DNA from: Malania oleifera
Lineage: Eukaryota > Streptophyta > Magnoliopsida > Santalales > Ximeniaceae
Assembly (NCBI RefSeq): GCF_029873635.1
Contig: NC_080422.1
Location: forward strand, 14,291,936 to 14,355,935
DNA length: 64,000 bases
Reading direction: 5' to 3'
Positions 11,456 to 22,777 of the stretch are shown here, piece after piece. Position numbers and translations under genes: made by a program. Within the stretch, counting starts at the first letter, position 1. Every line of letters begins with the position of its first letter. A model generated the notes under the pieces. The model had not been told where the DNA came from. It saw only the letters and a list, made by a program, of their open reading frames with translations, and made no database searches.

Positions 11456-12214
11456 CACGTGGCAAGTTGCTTATAAATAGGGAGAAATCAGTTTTCAAAG
11501 AAGGAAATTTCATTTTTTTTCACTTTCTCTCTCTAAGCCACAACTTCTCTCCCTTCTCTCTTCGATTCAGGGTCAGATTTAGCTCAGTTCGATGATCGGA
11601 AGCTACCATAAGACTCTTGGAAAGATTCTCTGCAATATAGGCTGAGCGGATTTTCGATTAGAGAAGTTTGGAAAACATCCCAAAACCAAGGTAAGTGAAA
11701 TTATTTAAGGTTTTATTATTATTATGAGGTATTTGGAGCTTAGGAAGTATTATATGGGTATTTTTCTGAGATTTGAGGAATTTGAAATTTTTGGAATACA
11801 GGGTCTCGTTTTGTTGATTTTAGGCAGGAATCCTGAGGAGTAGGTAAGGGGAAATATTTTATAATCGCTTTTTAATAATTTTAAATGACTAATTTCGGGT
11901 ATAATTTTTACATATTCAGGTATAATTTTTCTGAAACATGTTGGTATTAAAAAATACTGATTATATATATATATATATATATATATTATATTGAGAAAAA
12001 TCATGTGGTTGAAACCATTCTTGTTAATTAAATGATTGTGAGCATTGTGGAATGATGAATCATTGAGATTGCGAATAATGTTTGGCTGTGATTTCTGCCT
12101 GATTGATTATACTAGTTAATTACAGATACTGTTGTTGTGTATACTGTGGTAGAACTGTGGATGTGTTGAATGATTGACTGTTGTTGACTTATGTTGTGGT
12201 TCATGTAAATTACG

Positions 12215-12370
12215 ATATAGCGTTGGCAGTGGTATGAGAAGGTTGTTATATCATACCTAGTATAACCGTCATATAACATTGGTAGTGATATGAGGAGGTC
12301 GTTATATGAGCGTTTATATTGGGAGGTAAACATTGACAGTGGTATGAGGAGGTTGTTTACCTATTTACCA
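12215..12370 (+). repeat. Direct repeats in LTR (cgttggcagtggtatgag units)
   Basis: Three units with the core ttggcagtggtatgag and gaggttgttata occur at roughly 55 bp spacing. The same set is found in the other LTR at 18320-18470. Intact frames do not run through them. Confidence 0.5.
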
Positions 12371-12404
12371 TGAACAGAGTGTTTATTATATAACCTGTGT
12401 GGTT

Positions 12405-12600
12405 TGATTAGTCTTGTGTGGATATATATGTTGTGTGATTGGTTAGTCCTGTGTGGACCATTCCTATGTGAACATGTATGTGTAATTGATAGTCCTGTGT
12501 GGACCATGTAATCTGTGCGATTGGTTAGTCCTGTGTGGATGTTTATGATGTGTGTGTTAGAAGTCCTATGTGGAGGAATACATATTGTGTGAATGTAGAC
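12405..12600 (+). repeat. AGTCCTGTGTGGA minisatellite in LTR
   Basis: The 13-bp phrase agtcctgtgtgga and variants recur about six times with variable spacers such as catgtatgtgtaattg. The 3' LTR copy at 18510-18790 has more perfect and more numerous units, including two back-to-back pairs, so copy number changed after insertion. Confidence 0.55.
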
Positions 12601-12989
12601 CCTATGTGGGTATGATTGAAGACTGTATGATTATCTTGTATGGATTGATTTTAATATGTTTATGTGTGTGGAGTTCTGTGAGACGAATATGGTTGGCTGC
12701 GTGTGACTTTAATTAATTAAGTATTTTGGGTAAAGTAGATTACTCCACCCGAGGGCTTGCTGAGGAAGGCGAATACCTAGTAATTATTTATGGATACCAG
12801 AGTAGAGGGAAGCCACTTGTATGGACGGGTGATCTTCCCTATTCTTAGTGACTTTACCTGGATACATGACCTGAGGGCTTACTAAGAAAGGTGAGTGTCG
12901 TGGTGTTAGCACTAGAGCAGAGAGAAGCTACTTGTATGGGCGGATAGACTTCCCTATTCTCAAGAATTATGTAATAACCTAAAGAATTA

Positions 12990-13210
12990 GAAGGGTTCTC
13001 GTTGACAAATACAGGGGATTCGTCAACGAGGATACAAAAGAGCTCGTCGACGAGGATACAAGAGGAGCTCGTTGACGAGGACAAGTTTCGTCGTCAAAAA
13101 GATACCGAGAGGGGGTTTATGGAGGTCTAAAATTCGTCGACGATGAGAGGAGGTTCATCAATGAACTCCTTTAAGGACTCGTCGACGAGATGACGTGTCT
13201 TGTCAACAAA
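12990..13210. promoter_or_regulatory. TCGTCGACGA-type box array in solo LTR U3
   Basis: Boxes include ctcgttgaca, ttcgtcaacgag, ctcgtcgacgag, ctcgttgacgag, ttcgtcgtca, ttcgtcgacga, ttcatcaatga, ctcgtcgacgag and cttgtcaaca. The last lies only a few bases before the TATA box at 13219-13226. This is one of the least decayed arrays in the window. Confidence 0.6.
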
Positions 13211-13265
13211 TCCGACGCTATAAATAGTGAAAACCTGGGTTAATTTTCAAAATTTGGCATAAATC

Positions 13266-13267
<2 letters not shown>

Positions 13268-13306
<39 letters not shown>
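13268..13306 (+). repeat. CT microsatellite
   Basis: An uninterrupted run of CT dinucleotides just downstream of the LTR TATA box, in the expected leader of the LTR transcript. Confidence 0.9.
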
Positions 13307-13307
<1 letters not shown>

Positions 13308-13890
13308 AAACACACCCTCTCCTTCTCTCTTCGATTTCGGCCCCGTTTCTCGTCGGATCGATGATCTGAAGCCACCATGATGCTCCTGGGGAAGTTCTAT
13401 GCAAGTCTGCCGAAGCAGATCGTTAGTGGAAGTGGTTTGAAATTCATCCCAAATTCAAGGTAAGGTGTTTTATTTAGAATATGCTTTCCCTGCAGTTATA
13501 GGAAATGTTGTATGCAAGAAAATACTGATGTTTTGTTCTAGTGGATGTCGTTTTCAGGGTGTTGAGTGGAGAACCCTACGGGTGTAGGGCCAGAGTTTAG
13601 TGAGGGCTTTTCATAAATTAGATAAGGGAAATATGCTATACTAGGAGATTTTATTACATTAATAGAAATTTTACAAATATACATGTATACCAGTTATTAT
13701 GTAGTTTTTATAGAATATGTGTTTTTAAAGTATGTGTGGCCTGAGTAGATAATATTTGATGTAGAATTTTGTACAATTTTTCCCAGTATATGAAATTATA
13801 CAGAACATACAGATATAGCCAGATATTCACAGATATTATACAGATAAATATAAGTACATATACAACATTTATTCAGATAGTTTCACAGAC

Positions 13891-13891
<1 letters not shown>

Positions 13892-13924
<33 letters not shown>
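13892..13924 (+). repeat. TA microsatellite
   Basis: A run of TA dinucleotides in the solo LTR. Comparable TA runs occur at 11961-11985, 18071-18102, 41808-41836 and 63560-63598, each inside an LTR. Confidence 0.85.
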
Positions 13925-13929
<5 letters not shown>

Positions 13930-15665
13930 TAAATACATATGCATATGTTCATTCAAATTAGTATGTTATAATTTTATTCAGAATCGGTGTATTACAGTTT
14001 TTACATAAATCAGTATATACCGTATTTATGGAATGTCATGTTTTCCTACATACCATAACACTCAGAGTATACAGACAGATTATACAGAAAGAGTATACAA
14101 ACAGAGTACGGACAAATTATACAGACAAATTATACAGTATAGCATCAAGATGCTACAGATATTCAGATATTACAGAATTATAGTGTTATGGTTATTTTGG
14201 AAACATGATGAAAACAGTAAAAGAGTATATATGTATATATATAGTATCAGATCCTTGTGAAAAGATTATAGACAAATACAGATATGGAATACAGAGCACA
14301 GTTTCGTTGCTAATACAGATAGAGTGTAACCACATATCTCATATAGTGTGTGGGTACCGTCAAACTGTGCTTGGAGAGGATGCAGCTCCCCAGTTCGCTG
14401 GGTTGAGGGGGCCAATTTGACGAGGTAGCAACCAGTCCCGAGCCTAGGAGTGAATGCAGTTTGGTCGGACTGAGGCAGTGTAAAATATAGTGACTTACCT
14501 GGAGGGCCGACCAGGTTGAGTCCCGCCTATAAGCCGCACAACCCCATCATGAGGGGTCAAATCATGACATACAAAGTTTCAGGGATAAAGCATAGTTATG
14601 TATATGTATACAATTTTACAGTATTTGATAAATATAGTATGATATTAGCAGTATGAAAAGTAGAAAACTCAGATGATACAATTATGTTTTAACAAAAAAT
14701 GTAAGATATGCTTTACAAATCTATCATTTATTACAACTCAGATGTTATTCAAAGTATATATATAACTTAGTCACCACACACTAGTAATAGCATATTTCCA
14801 CTTACTGAGCATCATCTCACCCTTTATTCTAACATTTTTCAGGTGAGCCAGTTAGGCGAGCAGATCAGGCTCGCGGATAGAGATTTCTCGGTTACCCTAG
14901 TTTCAAGGTAAGTTGGTGCAGGGTTTTGTATTTTGGGGTAGATATTACTGGAGAGAGATGTATTATATAACTATACTTTAGAGATACAAATTATTGGTAT
15001 TGTATGGTATATATGGATGTATAGTTTATGTTTCCGCTGCGTAGGAATGATTATTGTATACAGGAATACCCCTAGTGTCCCTTTGAGGCCTGATATTTTC
15101 ATAGAAAGGGTACCAGAGTAGCCCATATGTGTTTATAAAAAAAATGAATAAAATGATTTAAATTTTGAGGTCATTACAAATTATCAGTAAAATATTTATG
15201 AATGTGGGTACGTGATTGGATGACAAAACGTTGACCATGTTGTGATTATGAGTGTGTTACTTTGGCTACTAGTGGATTGTGAACGCATTTGTATGGATAT
15301 TTTAATTATATATTAAACACTTCAGCCACACACTATTATAAATTATTTCTTCCTTACTGAGAGGTGTCTCACCCCGTTGATGCAAGTTATCCTGGTGATC
15401 GAGCTTAGATATCTCCATGGTGGGTAGTTTTGTGAATGGTACCAGAACGATTATGTTTTTAATTTTTATGTTATGTATATTTTATTCAGGTTATGTAATA
15501 TAAAGAATGAGGTTGTAATTATTATGGATCTGCATGAGTAAATCTAGAACTCTAGTATATATATTTTTCGGTTATTTTATTAATTCTGCCACGTGAATGG
15601 TATCAGAGACGCGTGTTGGTCTTATTACACTTCAGGCCCTACGTGGCGGATTTGGGGGCATTACA

Positions 15666-17292
15666 GTTGGTATTTGAGCATAACGGTCTTACGGACTTTA
15701 GGAGGACTAATACCAGAGTATAGGTTTGAGTTGAATGAGGGTAGGAATGGGTAGATTAGGGTATTGACAGGAGTTTGAGTTTGTTTCATAGCTTGGGGGC
15801 AGAAATCCCTTGACGGACTTTTGTAATTTTATGAATCAGATGACGGTTTCAGAAAACCATGGTAAATCCATCGACAGTGATATTTCCAAGCGGAGAAACT
15901 AGAAACTGGAACTTGGATTTAAAGATTAATATGATTGCAGATAATTGGATGTCATATGCTAATGGCGGATATGGATAATAAAATGATTACTTGTTATATG
16001 ATTTTATCAGATATATTAAGATGTGGAGATTCTAAATTGCCTCTGTTGTATATTTATATTTAGGGATGAATCCTAGAGGCAAAGGCGTGGATGAAGGAGG
16101 AAGCAAAATGGGAGCTTCCAACGGAGACGAGATTGACACCTCTCGACTGTTATGAGGAATAGCTTATTAGGTTAGGGAAGAAATGAGACAGGATTTTGGA
16201 GGAACAAGCTATCCACTGGTGCACCAAGGTTGCACCATTGATCAATTTACTCATCTGAAACCCTCATTTTTTAGGGTGGTACTGATCCAATTAAGGCTGA
16301 GATGTAGATACAAGAGATGGAAAAGATACTGGCGGTATTGAACTGCACCGAGGAGCAGAAGGTTCTTTTTGCCACTTTCAAACTAGCCGGTGAAGCTGAA
16401 TGGTGGTGGCATGCAATGAAGCTGTTGGAGGAACAACGAGCGGTACCTATAGCAATGACCTGGGGTTGCTTCAAGTAGGTCTTCTACGACCAATATTTTC
16501 TCTTTACCACCAGAAATGCGAAGGCGGAGGAATTTTTCAGCTTGACTCAGGGGCGCCTCACTGTTCAGCAGTATGCTGCTAAATTTCTGGAGCTATCTCG
16601 TTTTGCACCTTCTCTGGTTCCAGATGAATCTCAAAAAGCGAGGTGGTTTGAAAGGCGCTTGAATTAGAGGATTCACAAGCATATGGCGTGTTTGCAGATT
16701 TAGGAGTTCACGGAGTTGGTGGATAAAGCTACAGTTGTAGAGTCAAGTTTGCAAAGAGGTACAGAGGCATCAGAACGAAGGAAAAAGGGTTGCGTCTCCT
16801 CGTTCCTAAAAAAATGTCAAACAAGGGTCATGGAGGGGCAGTAGGCCAAGGGTAAAAAAAAATGATTAAGGACGACAGGGCAATTCTTCATGCCCCTACT
16901 GCCCTCTATGTAATTAGCGGCATTGAGGAGAATGTCGGAGTAGGAGCATTGTATGCTATAGACGTGGCAAACAGGGTCACATAGCTCAAGAATGTTGAGA
17001 ACTACTGAATAATGCACCAGCTCTGAACTAGAATCAGAGGAATAACTCGGTGCCTCGCGGCGGCGATGCCCCAACACATGTCTATATGTTGGGTACACCT
17101 GAGGAGGGCAACACTAAAGGCCCAAGTATATGTTTATGTTAATATGTATGTTAATTTTGTATTGCTATGCATGATTCAATGCTGTATATGTTGGGATTGG
17201 TTGAAATTTATGAATGTGTGTAGTTAACTTTTTGATTGTGAAAATGGTGATTCATGAATTTCGAGGACGAAATTCTTTTAAGGAGGGGAGAA
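15666..17292 (+). pseudogene. Internal remnant of the Tekay-like element: PBS, gag, 3' tail
   Basis: The sequence ttggtatttgagc right after the LTR is a decayed tRNA-Met primer site (TGGTATCAGAGC). From about 16290 the plus frames give a gag homologous to that at 61635-61414 on the other strand. Shared phrases include [19 protein letters not shown] and [11 protein letters not shown]. This is followed by an [15 protein letters not shown] segment and a CCHC-like stretch near 16955. Stops interrupt it (for example after CFK and RRLN). After about 17120 the text jumps to the element's 3' end (tttcgaggacgaaattc and the purine tract aggaggggagaa at 17281-17292). All pol domains are deleted. Confidence 0.75.
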
Positions 17293-17394
17293 TGTAAAGA
17301 CCCAGAAAATTTTGACTATTTAAAATAATAAGAAGGATAAGGAAAATGGGAAAATAGGAGAAAAGGGAAAAGAAATATTAAAGGGAAATAAAGA

Positions 17395-17560
17395 GACGCT
17401 TGTCGATGAGTTGGACTTTCTCGTCGACGGGAAACCTGCAGAGCCTCGTCGTCGAGCATTCTTGTCTCGTCAATGAGGGTTTACCAAGAGAGGGTTTTGA
17501 ATACCTGAATTTCATCGACGAGATCTCGGTCTCGTCCACGAGTGGTGTACTTGGGCTCGA
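17395..17560. promoter_or_regulatory. TCGTCGACGA-type box array in 3' LTR U3
   Basis: Boxes cttgtcgatgag, ctcgtcgacggg, ctcgtcgtcgag, ctcgtcaatgag, catcgacgag and ctcgtccacgag lie upstream of the TATA box at 17580-17587. They are out of step with the 5' LTR only at CpG sites and one deletion. Confidence 0.6.
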
Positions 17561-18064
17561 GGCCATGTGGCAAGTTGCTTATAAATAGGGAGAAATCAGT
17601 TTTCAACAGAGGAAATTTCATTTTCTTCACTTCGTCTCTTTAAGCCACGACTCCTCTCCCTTCTTTCTTCAATTTCGGGCCAAATTTAGCTCGGTTCGAC
17701 GATCGGAAGCTGCCACGAGACTCCTGGGAAGATTCTCTGCAATATAGGTAGAGCGGATTTTCGATTGAAGAAGTTTGGAAAACATCCCAAAACCAGAGTA
17801 AGTGAAATAATTTAAGGTTTTATTATTATTTTGAGGTATTTGGAGCCTAGGAAGTATTATATGGGCATTTTTCTGAGATTTGAGGAATTTGGAATTTTTG
17901 GAATACAGGGTCTCGTTTTGTTAATTTTATGTAGGAATCATGAGGAGCAGGTAAGGGGAAATATTTTATAATAGCTTTTTAATAATTTTAAATGACTAAT
18001 TTCGGGTATAATTTCTACATATTCAGGTATAATTTTTCTGAAACATGCTAGTATTGAAAAATAC

Positions 18065-18104
<40 letters not shown>

Positions 18105-18509
18105 GAAAAATCATGTGGTTGAAACCATTCTTGTTAATTAAATGATTGTGAGCATTGTGGAATGATGAATCATTGATATTGCGAATAATGTTTGGCTTTG
18201 ATTTTTGATTGGTTTATTATACTGGTTAATTGCAGATACTGTTGTTGTGTATACTGTGGTAGAACTGTGGATGTGTTGAATGATTGGTTGCTGTTGACTT
18301 ATGTTGTGGTTCATGCGTATTGCGATATAGCGTTGGCAATGGTATGAGAAGGTCGTTATATCGTACCTGGGACAATCGTCATATAACGTTGGCAATGGTA
18401 TGAGAAGGTCGTTATATGGGCATTTGTATTGGGAGGTAAACATTGGTAGTGGTATGAGAAGGTTGTTTACCTATTTACCATGAACGAAGTGTTTATTTTA
18501 TAATCTGTA

Positions 18510-18790
18510 TGGTTTGATTAGTCCTGTGTGGATATATATGTTGTGTGATTAGTTAGTCCTGTGTGGACCAGTCCTGTGTGGACATGTATGTGTAATTGAC
18601 AGTCCTGTGTGGACCATGTAATCTATGTGATTGGTTAGTCCTGTGTGGACCAGTCCTGTGTGGACGTTTATGATGTGTGTGTTAGAAGTCCTGTGTGGAC
18701 GAATACATATTGTGTGAATGTAGACCCTATGTGAGTATGATTGAAAACTGTACGATTATCCTGTGTGGATTGATTGTGATATGTTTATAT
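18510..18790 (+). repeat. AGTCCTGTGTGGA minisatellite, 3' LTR copy
   Basis: Eight or so units of agtcctgtgtgga or cagtcctgtgtgga are separated by short GT-rich spacers. It is expanded relative to 12405-12600. Confidence 0.6.
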
Positions 18791-19589
18791 GTGTGGAGTT
18801 CTGTGAGACGAATATGGTTGGCTGCATGTGACTTTAATTAATTAAGTATTTTGGGTAAAGTAGATTACTCCACCCGAGAGCTTGCTGAGGAAGGCGAGTA
18901 CCTGGTAATTATTTATGGATACCAGAGTAGAGGGAATCCACTTGTATGGGCGGGTGACCTTCCCTATTCTCGGTGACTTTACCTCGATATATAACTCAAG
19001 GGCTTACTAAGAAAGGTGAGTGCCCTGGTGTTAGCACTAGAGTAGAGGGAATCTACTTGTATGAGCGGATAGACTTCCCTATTCTCGGGAATTATCAGTA
19101 AAATATTTATGAATGTGGACACGTGATTGGATGACAAAGGCGTTGACTATGTTGTGATTATGAGCGTGTTACTTTGGCTACTAGTGGATTGTGAATGCAT
19201 TTGTATGGATATTTTAATTATATATTAAACACTTCAGCCACACACTATTATAAATTATTTCTTCCTTACTAAGAGGTGTCTCACCCTGTTGATGATTTAA
19301 TCTTTTCAGGTTATCCTGGTAATCGAGCTTAGATAGCTCTAGGGTGGATAGTTTTGTGAGTGGTACCAGAATGATTATGTTTTTAGTTTTTATGTTATGT
19401 ATATTTTATTCAGGTTTTGTAGTATAAAGAATAGGGTTGTAATTATTATGGATTTGCATAAGTAAATCTAGAAGTCTGGTATATTTTTTTTGAGGTTATT
19501 TTATTATTTTTGCTGTGTGAATGGTATGAGAGATGTGTGTTGCTCTCATAACACTCTGGGCCCCACATGGCGGGTCCAGGGGCGTTACA

Positions 19590-20261
19590 GGTACACTGCC
19601 TGGCATTGGTGGTGCCACCTGTGACACCGGTGGAGTATGCATTCGCGACCCCTGTTCTCCTCTATGGTGCTGGCGGCATCGAGAGGATGTTCATAAGGAG
19701 TACCCCAGGCTCGGTTTTGGTCTTACTAGAGTGTAGCTTCATTGCAGCGAGTTCAAAGAGATGAAAAAGAGTAACTGCGGGGAGGAAGCGGAAAAGCGAA
19801 ACCCTAAAACAGAGAGAAGAGATTGGGTCACGATGGGTCGTCGGAGCTACGCACTCCAGCTGGATAGCTACCAGAGAATGAGAGGTGAGGCGTGGGTGCT
19901 AGCGATTAGGGCTAGGAGGTGGGTGACGATGTCGACGAAGAGACCACAATGGCAGGGAGCTGACAAAATGGGTGTGAAATGAGATTTTAAATGAGTTAAC
20001 TAGCTCGACCACATCACATCTTGTTCATGTGCCAGTCACACCTAGGATTTCAGAGCAAAGGCTCATCTGGTGACTAGGTTGCATACTAGTGGAGGGCTAG
20101 TCGCTCCAATGGTTGCACCCCCAACTTATTCTAAAACCTACTTTAAAGAATCTGATGTCTAGTTAATCTACTCCAAATAATCTAAGGACCTAAAAAAAAA
20201 AAACTATCGGGTTGCCTCCTGGAAACGCTAGTTTACCATCTTTAGCCAAACGCATTGAAGC
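19590..20261 (-). mobile_element. Athila-type region downstream of integrase, minus
   Basis: Continuation of the minus-strand Athila-like element across the Tekay-like insertion. The sequence caactt/accccca and the gggttgcctcctgg phrase follow the integrase remnant at 20262-21205 in minus order. Small plus frames here (around 19533-19982) show no domain and are chance. Confidence 0.45.
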
Positions 20262-21378
20262 TCAAGGTGGGTAAACCGGGTCACATAAGTGTACCTTTTC
20301 AACAAGTCCTTCAGTAATGCCCTCGACATATGGTTTTAAACACTGACCATTAACCTTGAAATGTGTGTTAGTCATGGGGTCTTTTATTTCAACTGCCCCA
20401 TGAGGAAACACCTGAGTCACAACATAAAGGCCCTGCCAGCGGGAACGCAGCTTGCTTGGAAACAATTTCAATCTTGAACTGAAAAGCCATACCATTTGGT
20501 GCGGTACGAAAGATTTCACAACTATGTGTCTGTCGTGAAAAGCTTTAGTCTTGTCTTTGTATGTACTGGCCACTTTCATATGAAGCATTTCGAGGCATCG
20601 TCCAACTCAATAAGTTGAAGACAATGATGAGTTTCTACAGCATCCATATCAAAATTGAATTTCTTAATGGCCCAATATGCCCTGTGTTCTAACTCTACTG
20701 GCAAGTGACATGCCTTACCGTAGACCAAGCGCTATGGGGACATATCGATAGGAGTCTTGTAAGCTGTCCTATATGCCCATAGAGCATTATCTAACCAAGA
20801 TGACCAGTCCTTTCTATATGATCTCGTAGTTTTCTCTAAGATGGTCTTGATCTCTCGGTTAGACACTTCCAATTGGCCACTAGTCTGGGGGTGGTATGGT
20901 GTGGCGACCTTATGGGTGATGGAGTACCTCCGGAGGAGTGTCGCAAAATAAAGATTGATAAAATGCTTACCCCCGTCACTGATGATGGCTCGAGGGCAAC
21001 CAAACCAATTAAAAAGATTTTTAAGAAAATGGACAACCACGCGGTGATCGTTGGTTTTAGTTGCAGTTGCCTCGATCCCCTTGGAAATGTAATCCACCGC
21101 TACAAGGATGTACATGTATCCTTGAGATGGAATGAAAGGGCCTATAAAGTCAATCCCCCATACATCAAAGAGTTTCACCACCAAAATTGGACTCAAAGGC
21201 ATCATATCACGCTGGGAGATGTTCCCACTTTGTTGGCATCGTGAACATGATTGACAAAAATCGTTAGCATCTCTTAAAAGTGTAGGCTAGAAGAATTCAC
21301 TTTGAAGTACTTTGGCTGTAGTTTTCTTTCCACCAAAGTGGCCACCACATTCCAAAGTATGACAGAACTTCAAAATAT
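20262..21378 (-). pseudogene. Athila-type integrase remnant
   Basis: The minus-strand integrase core at 21205-20732 has [11 protein letters not shown] at the first catalytic aspartate, VAVDYISK, then [10 protein letters not shown] at the second aspartate and [17 protein letters not shown] at the glutamate. That is the D,D-35-E pattern of gypsy elements, close to Athila. The C-terminal part continues at 20588-20262 (KLFPSKLRSRWQGLYVV, then the VNGQCLKPY ending). Frames are broken between the two pieces. RT and gag are absent upstream, where an LTR begins at 21381. Confidence 0.75.
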
Positions 21379-21380
21379 TG

Positions 21381-22777
21381 TGTTGCTCACATTCGGGAGC
21401 ACACCGCCTAAACTTTCTCAATAATCTCTCATCGACGAGACATGTGTACCTCGTCGCCGAAATCTACGGGATATTCGTTGACGAAGACCCTATGTTCGTC
21501 GACGAAGCCCTGCTATTCTCCCTTTTTAAATTTTCCTTCCCTTTCTTATTCTTCTCTCTCTCTCTCTCTCTTTATTACTTTTATCAATTTATTTTTCCAA
21601 CTCTCTACAGAGCGTGTCCCCAACGGTCATAATTTTCGTAAAATCTATAAAACTCCCTCATAACTCCAGATTAACAATTTTGATTAACTCCAAATTCTCT
21701 CTAAACCCTTTGTTAATCATAATTCCCCCAAACCATTTTTTATTAATTTTTATTGATAAAATCATTTCTTTGAGGCATATTTTTATCAAATCTCTTCTAT
21801 TCTCTTTCCATTTATTTATTTCAAAATTTATTTTGAAGGAGAGCATATTTATTTTGGGCATTTACATTTACTCTCATTTGCATATTCATTTATTAAAATC
21901 ATTTTTGAGAGTAGCCTTAATATTTCTTCCTGTTATTTTTCTTGATAAACATTTTTGGGAGAAATTATTTATTGCACAAATATTTTTCTTAAACTTAAAC
22001 TCCAGATTTTCCAAATACTTTTATTTGTAAAAATCTTTGTTGGAGAGCATAATAATCATTTTATATCCATATATGTTATTTGTGCAAATTTATTTGATAA
22101 CTCCCTTTCTCTACTGATCATAATGCATATCATAAGAGAGTGCATGTATTTAGAGTTTAAATGTTGTACATCTCTGTTTTTATTTAGAAGCATTTTATCA
22201 TATACAAAAATGTTTTTCTTGTATCAGTTGAGTTCAGCCCGTAATTGAATTGGGGAGTCTCAGGCTCGTAAGTGAGATCGGTTCAGTTCAGCCCGAAAAT
22301 TGAATTGGAGAGTCTCAATCCCGTAAATGAGACAGGTTTAGCCTAGAAATTGAATTAGGGTTTTCCTCACCCCGTAAGGAGAGGATGTAAACAGCTTCTG
22401 CTCCACCCGTTTAAGTGAGTAGGTTTAGTGCAATCCTTGGGGGATATGCCCAAGACGGGGACGTAAGCTGGTTTGGCCGAACTTCGATAACAAATATCAT
22501 GTGTGTCTCTCTCCCTATTTCATTTAAATTATTGCACTTTAAATTCAGTACGTGTATGCCTATTTATTTACTGTCATATTTATTTGCATGCACACTTTTA
22601 AATTAAATGAGATATACTACACACATGTGTATCTACACTCACAGTTTAATTATTTTACATACACGTTTGTATTATGAAAGAGATGTGATATGCGGTGAAT
22701 CAGCATAAATGTTTAATTTATTCAAAATATTTTAAAACTCAATTCACCCCCCTCTTGGGATCACATCAATTCCAACA
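21381..22777 (+). mobile_element. Solo copia-type LTR, plus
   Basis: It starts tgttgctcac and ends with the attcacccccctcttggg signature and tccaaca. The U3 has TCGTCGACGA boxes (21428-21510), then a CT-rich tract, then TATAAAA at 21646-21652. The middle contains three similar blocks built on cagcccg..aattgaattggg (22225-22370). No PBS or internal region follows. The expected 5-bp duplication was not found, and the Athila sequence does not resume on the right, so a flank may be deleted. Confidence 0.6.
21428..21510. promoter_or_regulatory. TCGTCGACGA-type box array in LTR U3
   Basis: The boxes are ctcatcgacgag, ctcgtcgccga, ttcgttgacgaa and ttcgtcgacgaa, upstream of TATAAAA at 21646. The LTR differs in end sequences from the Tekay-like LTRs that carry the same box. 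Confidence 0.55.

Larger units (their letters stand above)
12970..15178 (+). mobile_element. Nested solo LTR (Tekay-like), TSD AATTA
   Basis: It begins TGTAATAACC and ends GTCATTACA, flanked by AATTA at 12965-12969 and 15179-15183. It sits inside the 5' LTR of the 11155-19589 element; the intact 3' LTR at 19085-19100 shows the empty site (gaattatcag). It has its own U3 array of TCGTCGACGA boxes (12990-13210), a TATAAATA box (13219-13226), a CT microsatellite and a TA microsatellite. Length is 2209 bp with no internal region, so it is a solo LTR from LTR-LTR recombination. Confidence 0.9.
11155..15665 (+). mobile_element. 5' LTR of the Tekay-like element (split by a nested solo LTR)
   Basis: It starts tataacgaccc, a mutated TGTAACGACCC, and ends gcattaca. 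The U3 has TCGTCGACGA-type boxes (11262-11455), the TATA box is TATAAATA (11472-11479), and a GT-rich minisatellite lies at 12405-12600. It aligns along its length with 17293-19589, apart from the solo LTR at 12970-15178 and small indels. Confidence 0.8.
11155..19589 (+). mobile_element. Deleted Tekay/Del-type gypsy element with both LTRs
   Basis: A whole insertion with two LTRs (11155-15665 and 17293-19589). It has a tRNA-Met-type primer site after the first and a purine tract before the second. The flanking duplication is GGCAC at 11150-11154 and GGTAC at 19590-19594, a single mismatch. The internal region is only about 1.6 kb: a decayed gag followed by the element's 3' end, with protease, RT, RNase H, integrase and chromodomain missing. 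Excluding the solo LTR nested in the first LTR and one copy of its target duplication, both LTRs are 2297 bp. It interrupts a minus-strand Athila element. Confidence 0.85.
17293..19589 (+). mobile_element. 3' LTR of the Tekay-like element
   Basis: It starts TGTAAAGACCC and ends gcgttaca, 2297 bp. It pairs with 11155-15665. U3 boxes lie at 17395-17560 and the TATA box TATAAATA at 17580-17587. It lacks about 33 bp of the array present in the other LTR (near 11424-11456), as if two boxes recombined. It contains no nested insertion, so it shows the pre-insertion state of the sister LTR. Confidence 0.85.

Noticed and set aside
19533-19982. Three overlapping plus frames after the Tekay-like 3' LTR
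   Set aside because: They straddle the LTR end and the decayed Athila tail; no motif and the frames start inside the LTR.
21614-22030. 138-codon plus-strand frame
   Set aside because: AT-rich sequence within an LTR downstream of its TATA box; composition dominated by Ile/Phe/Leu/Ser with no motif.
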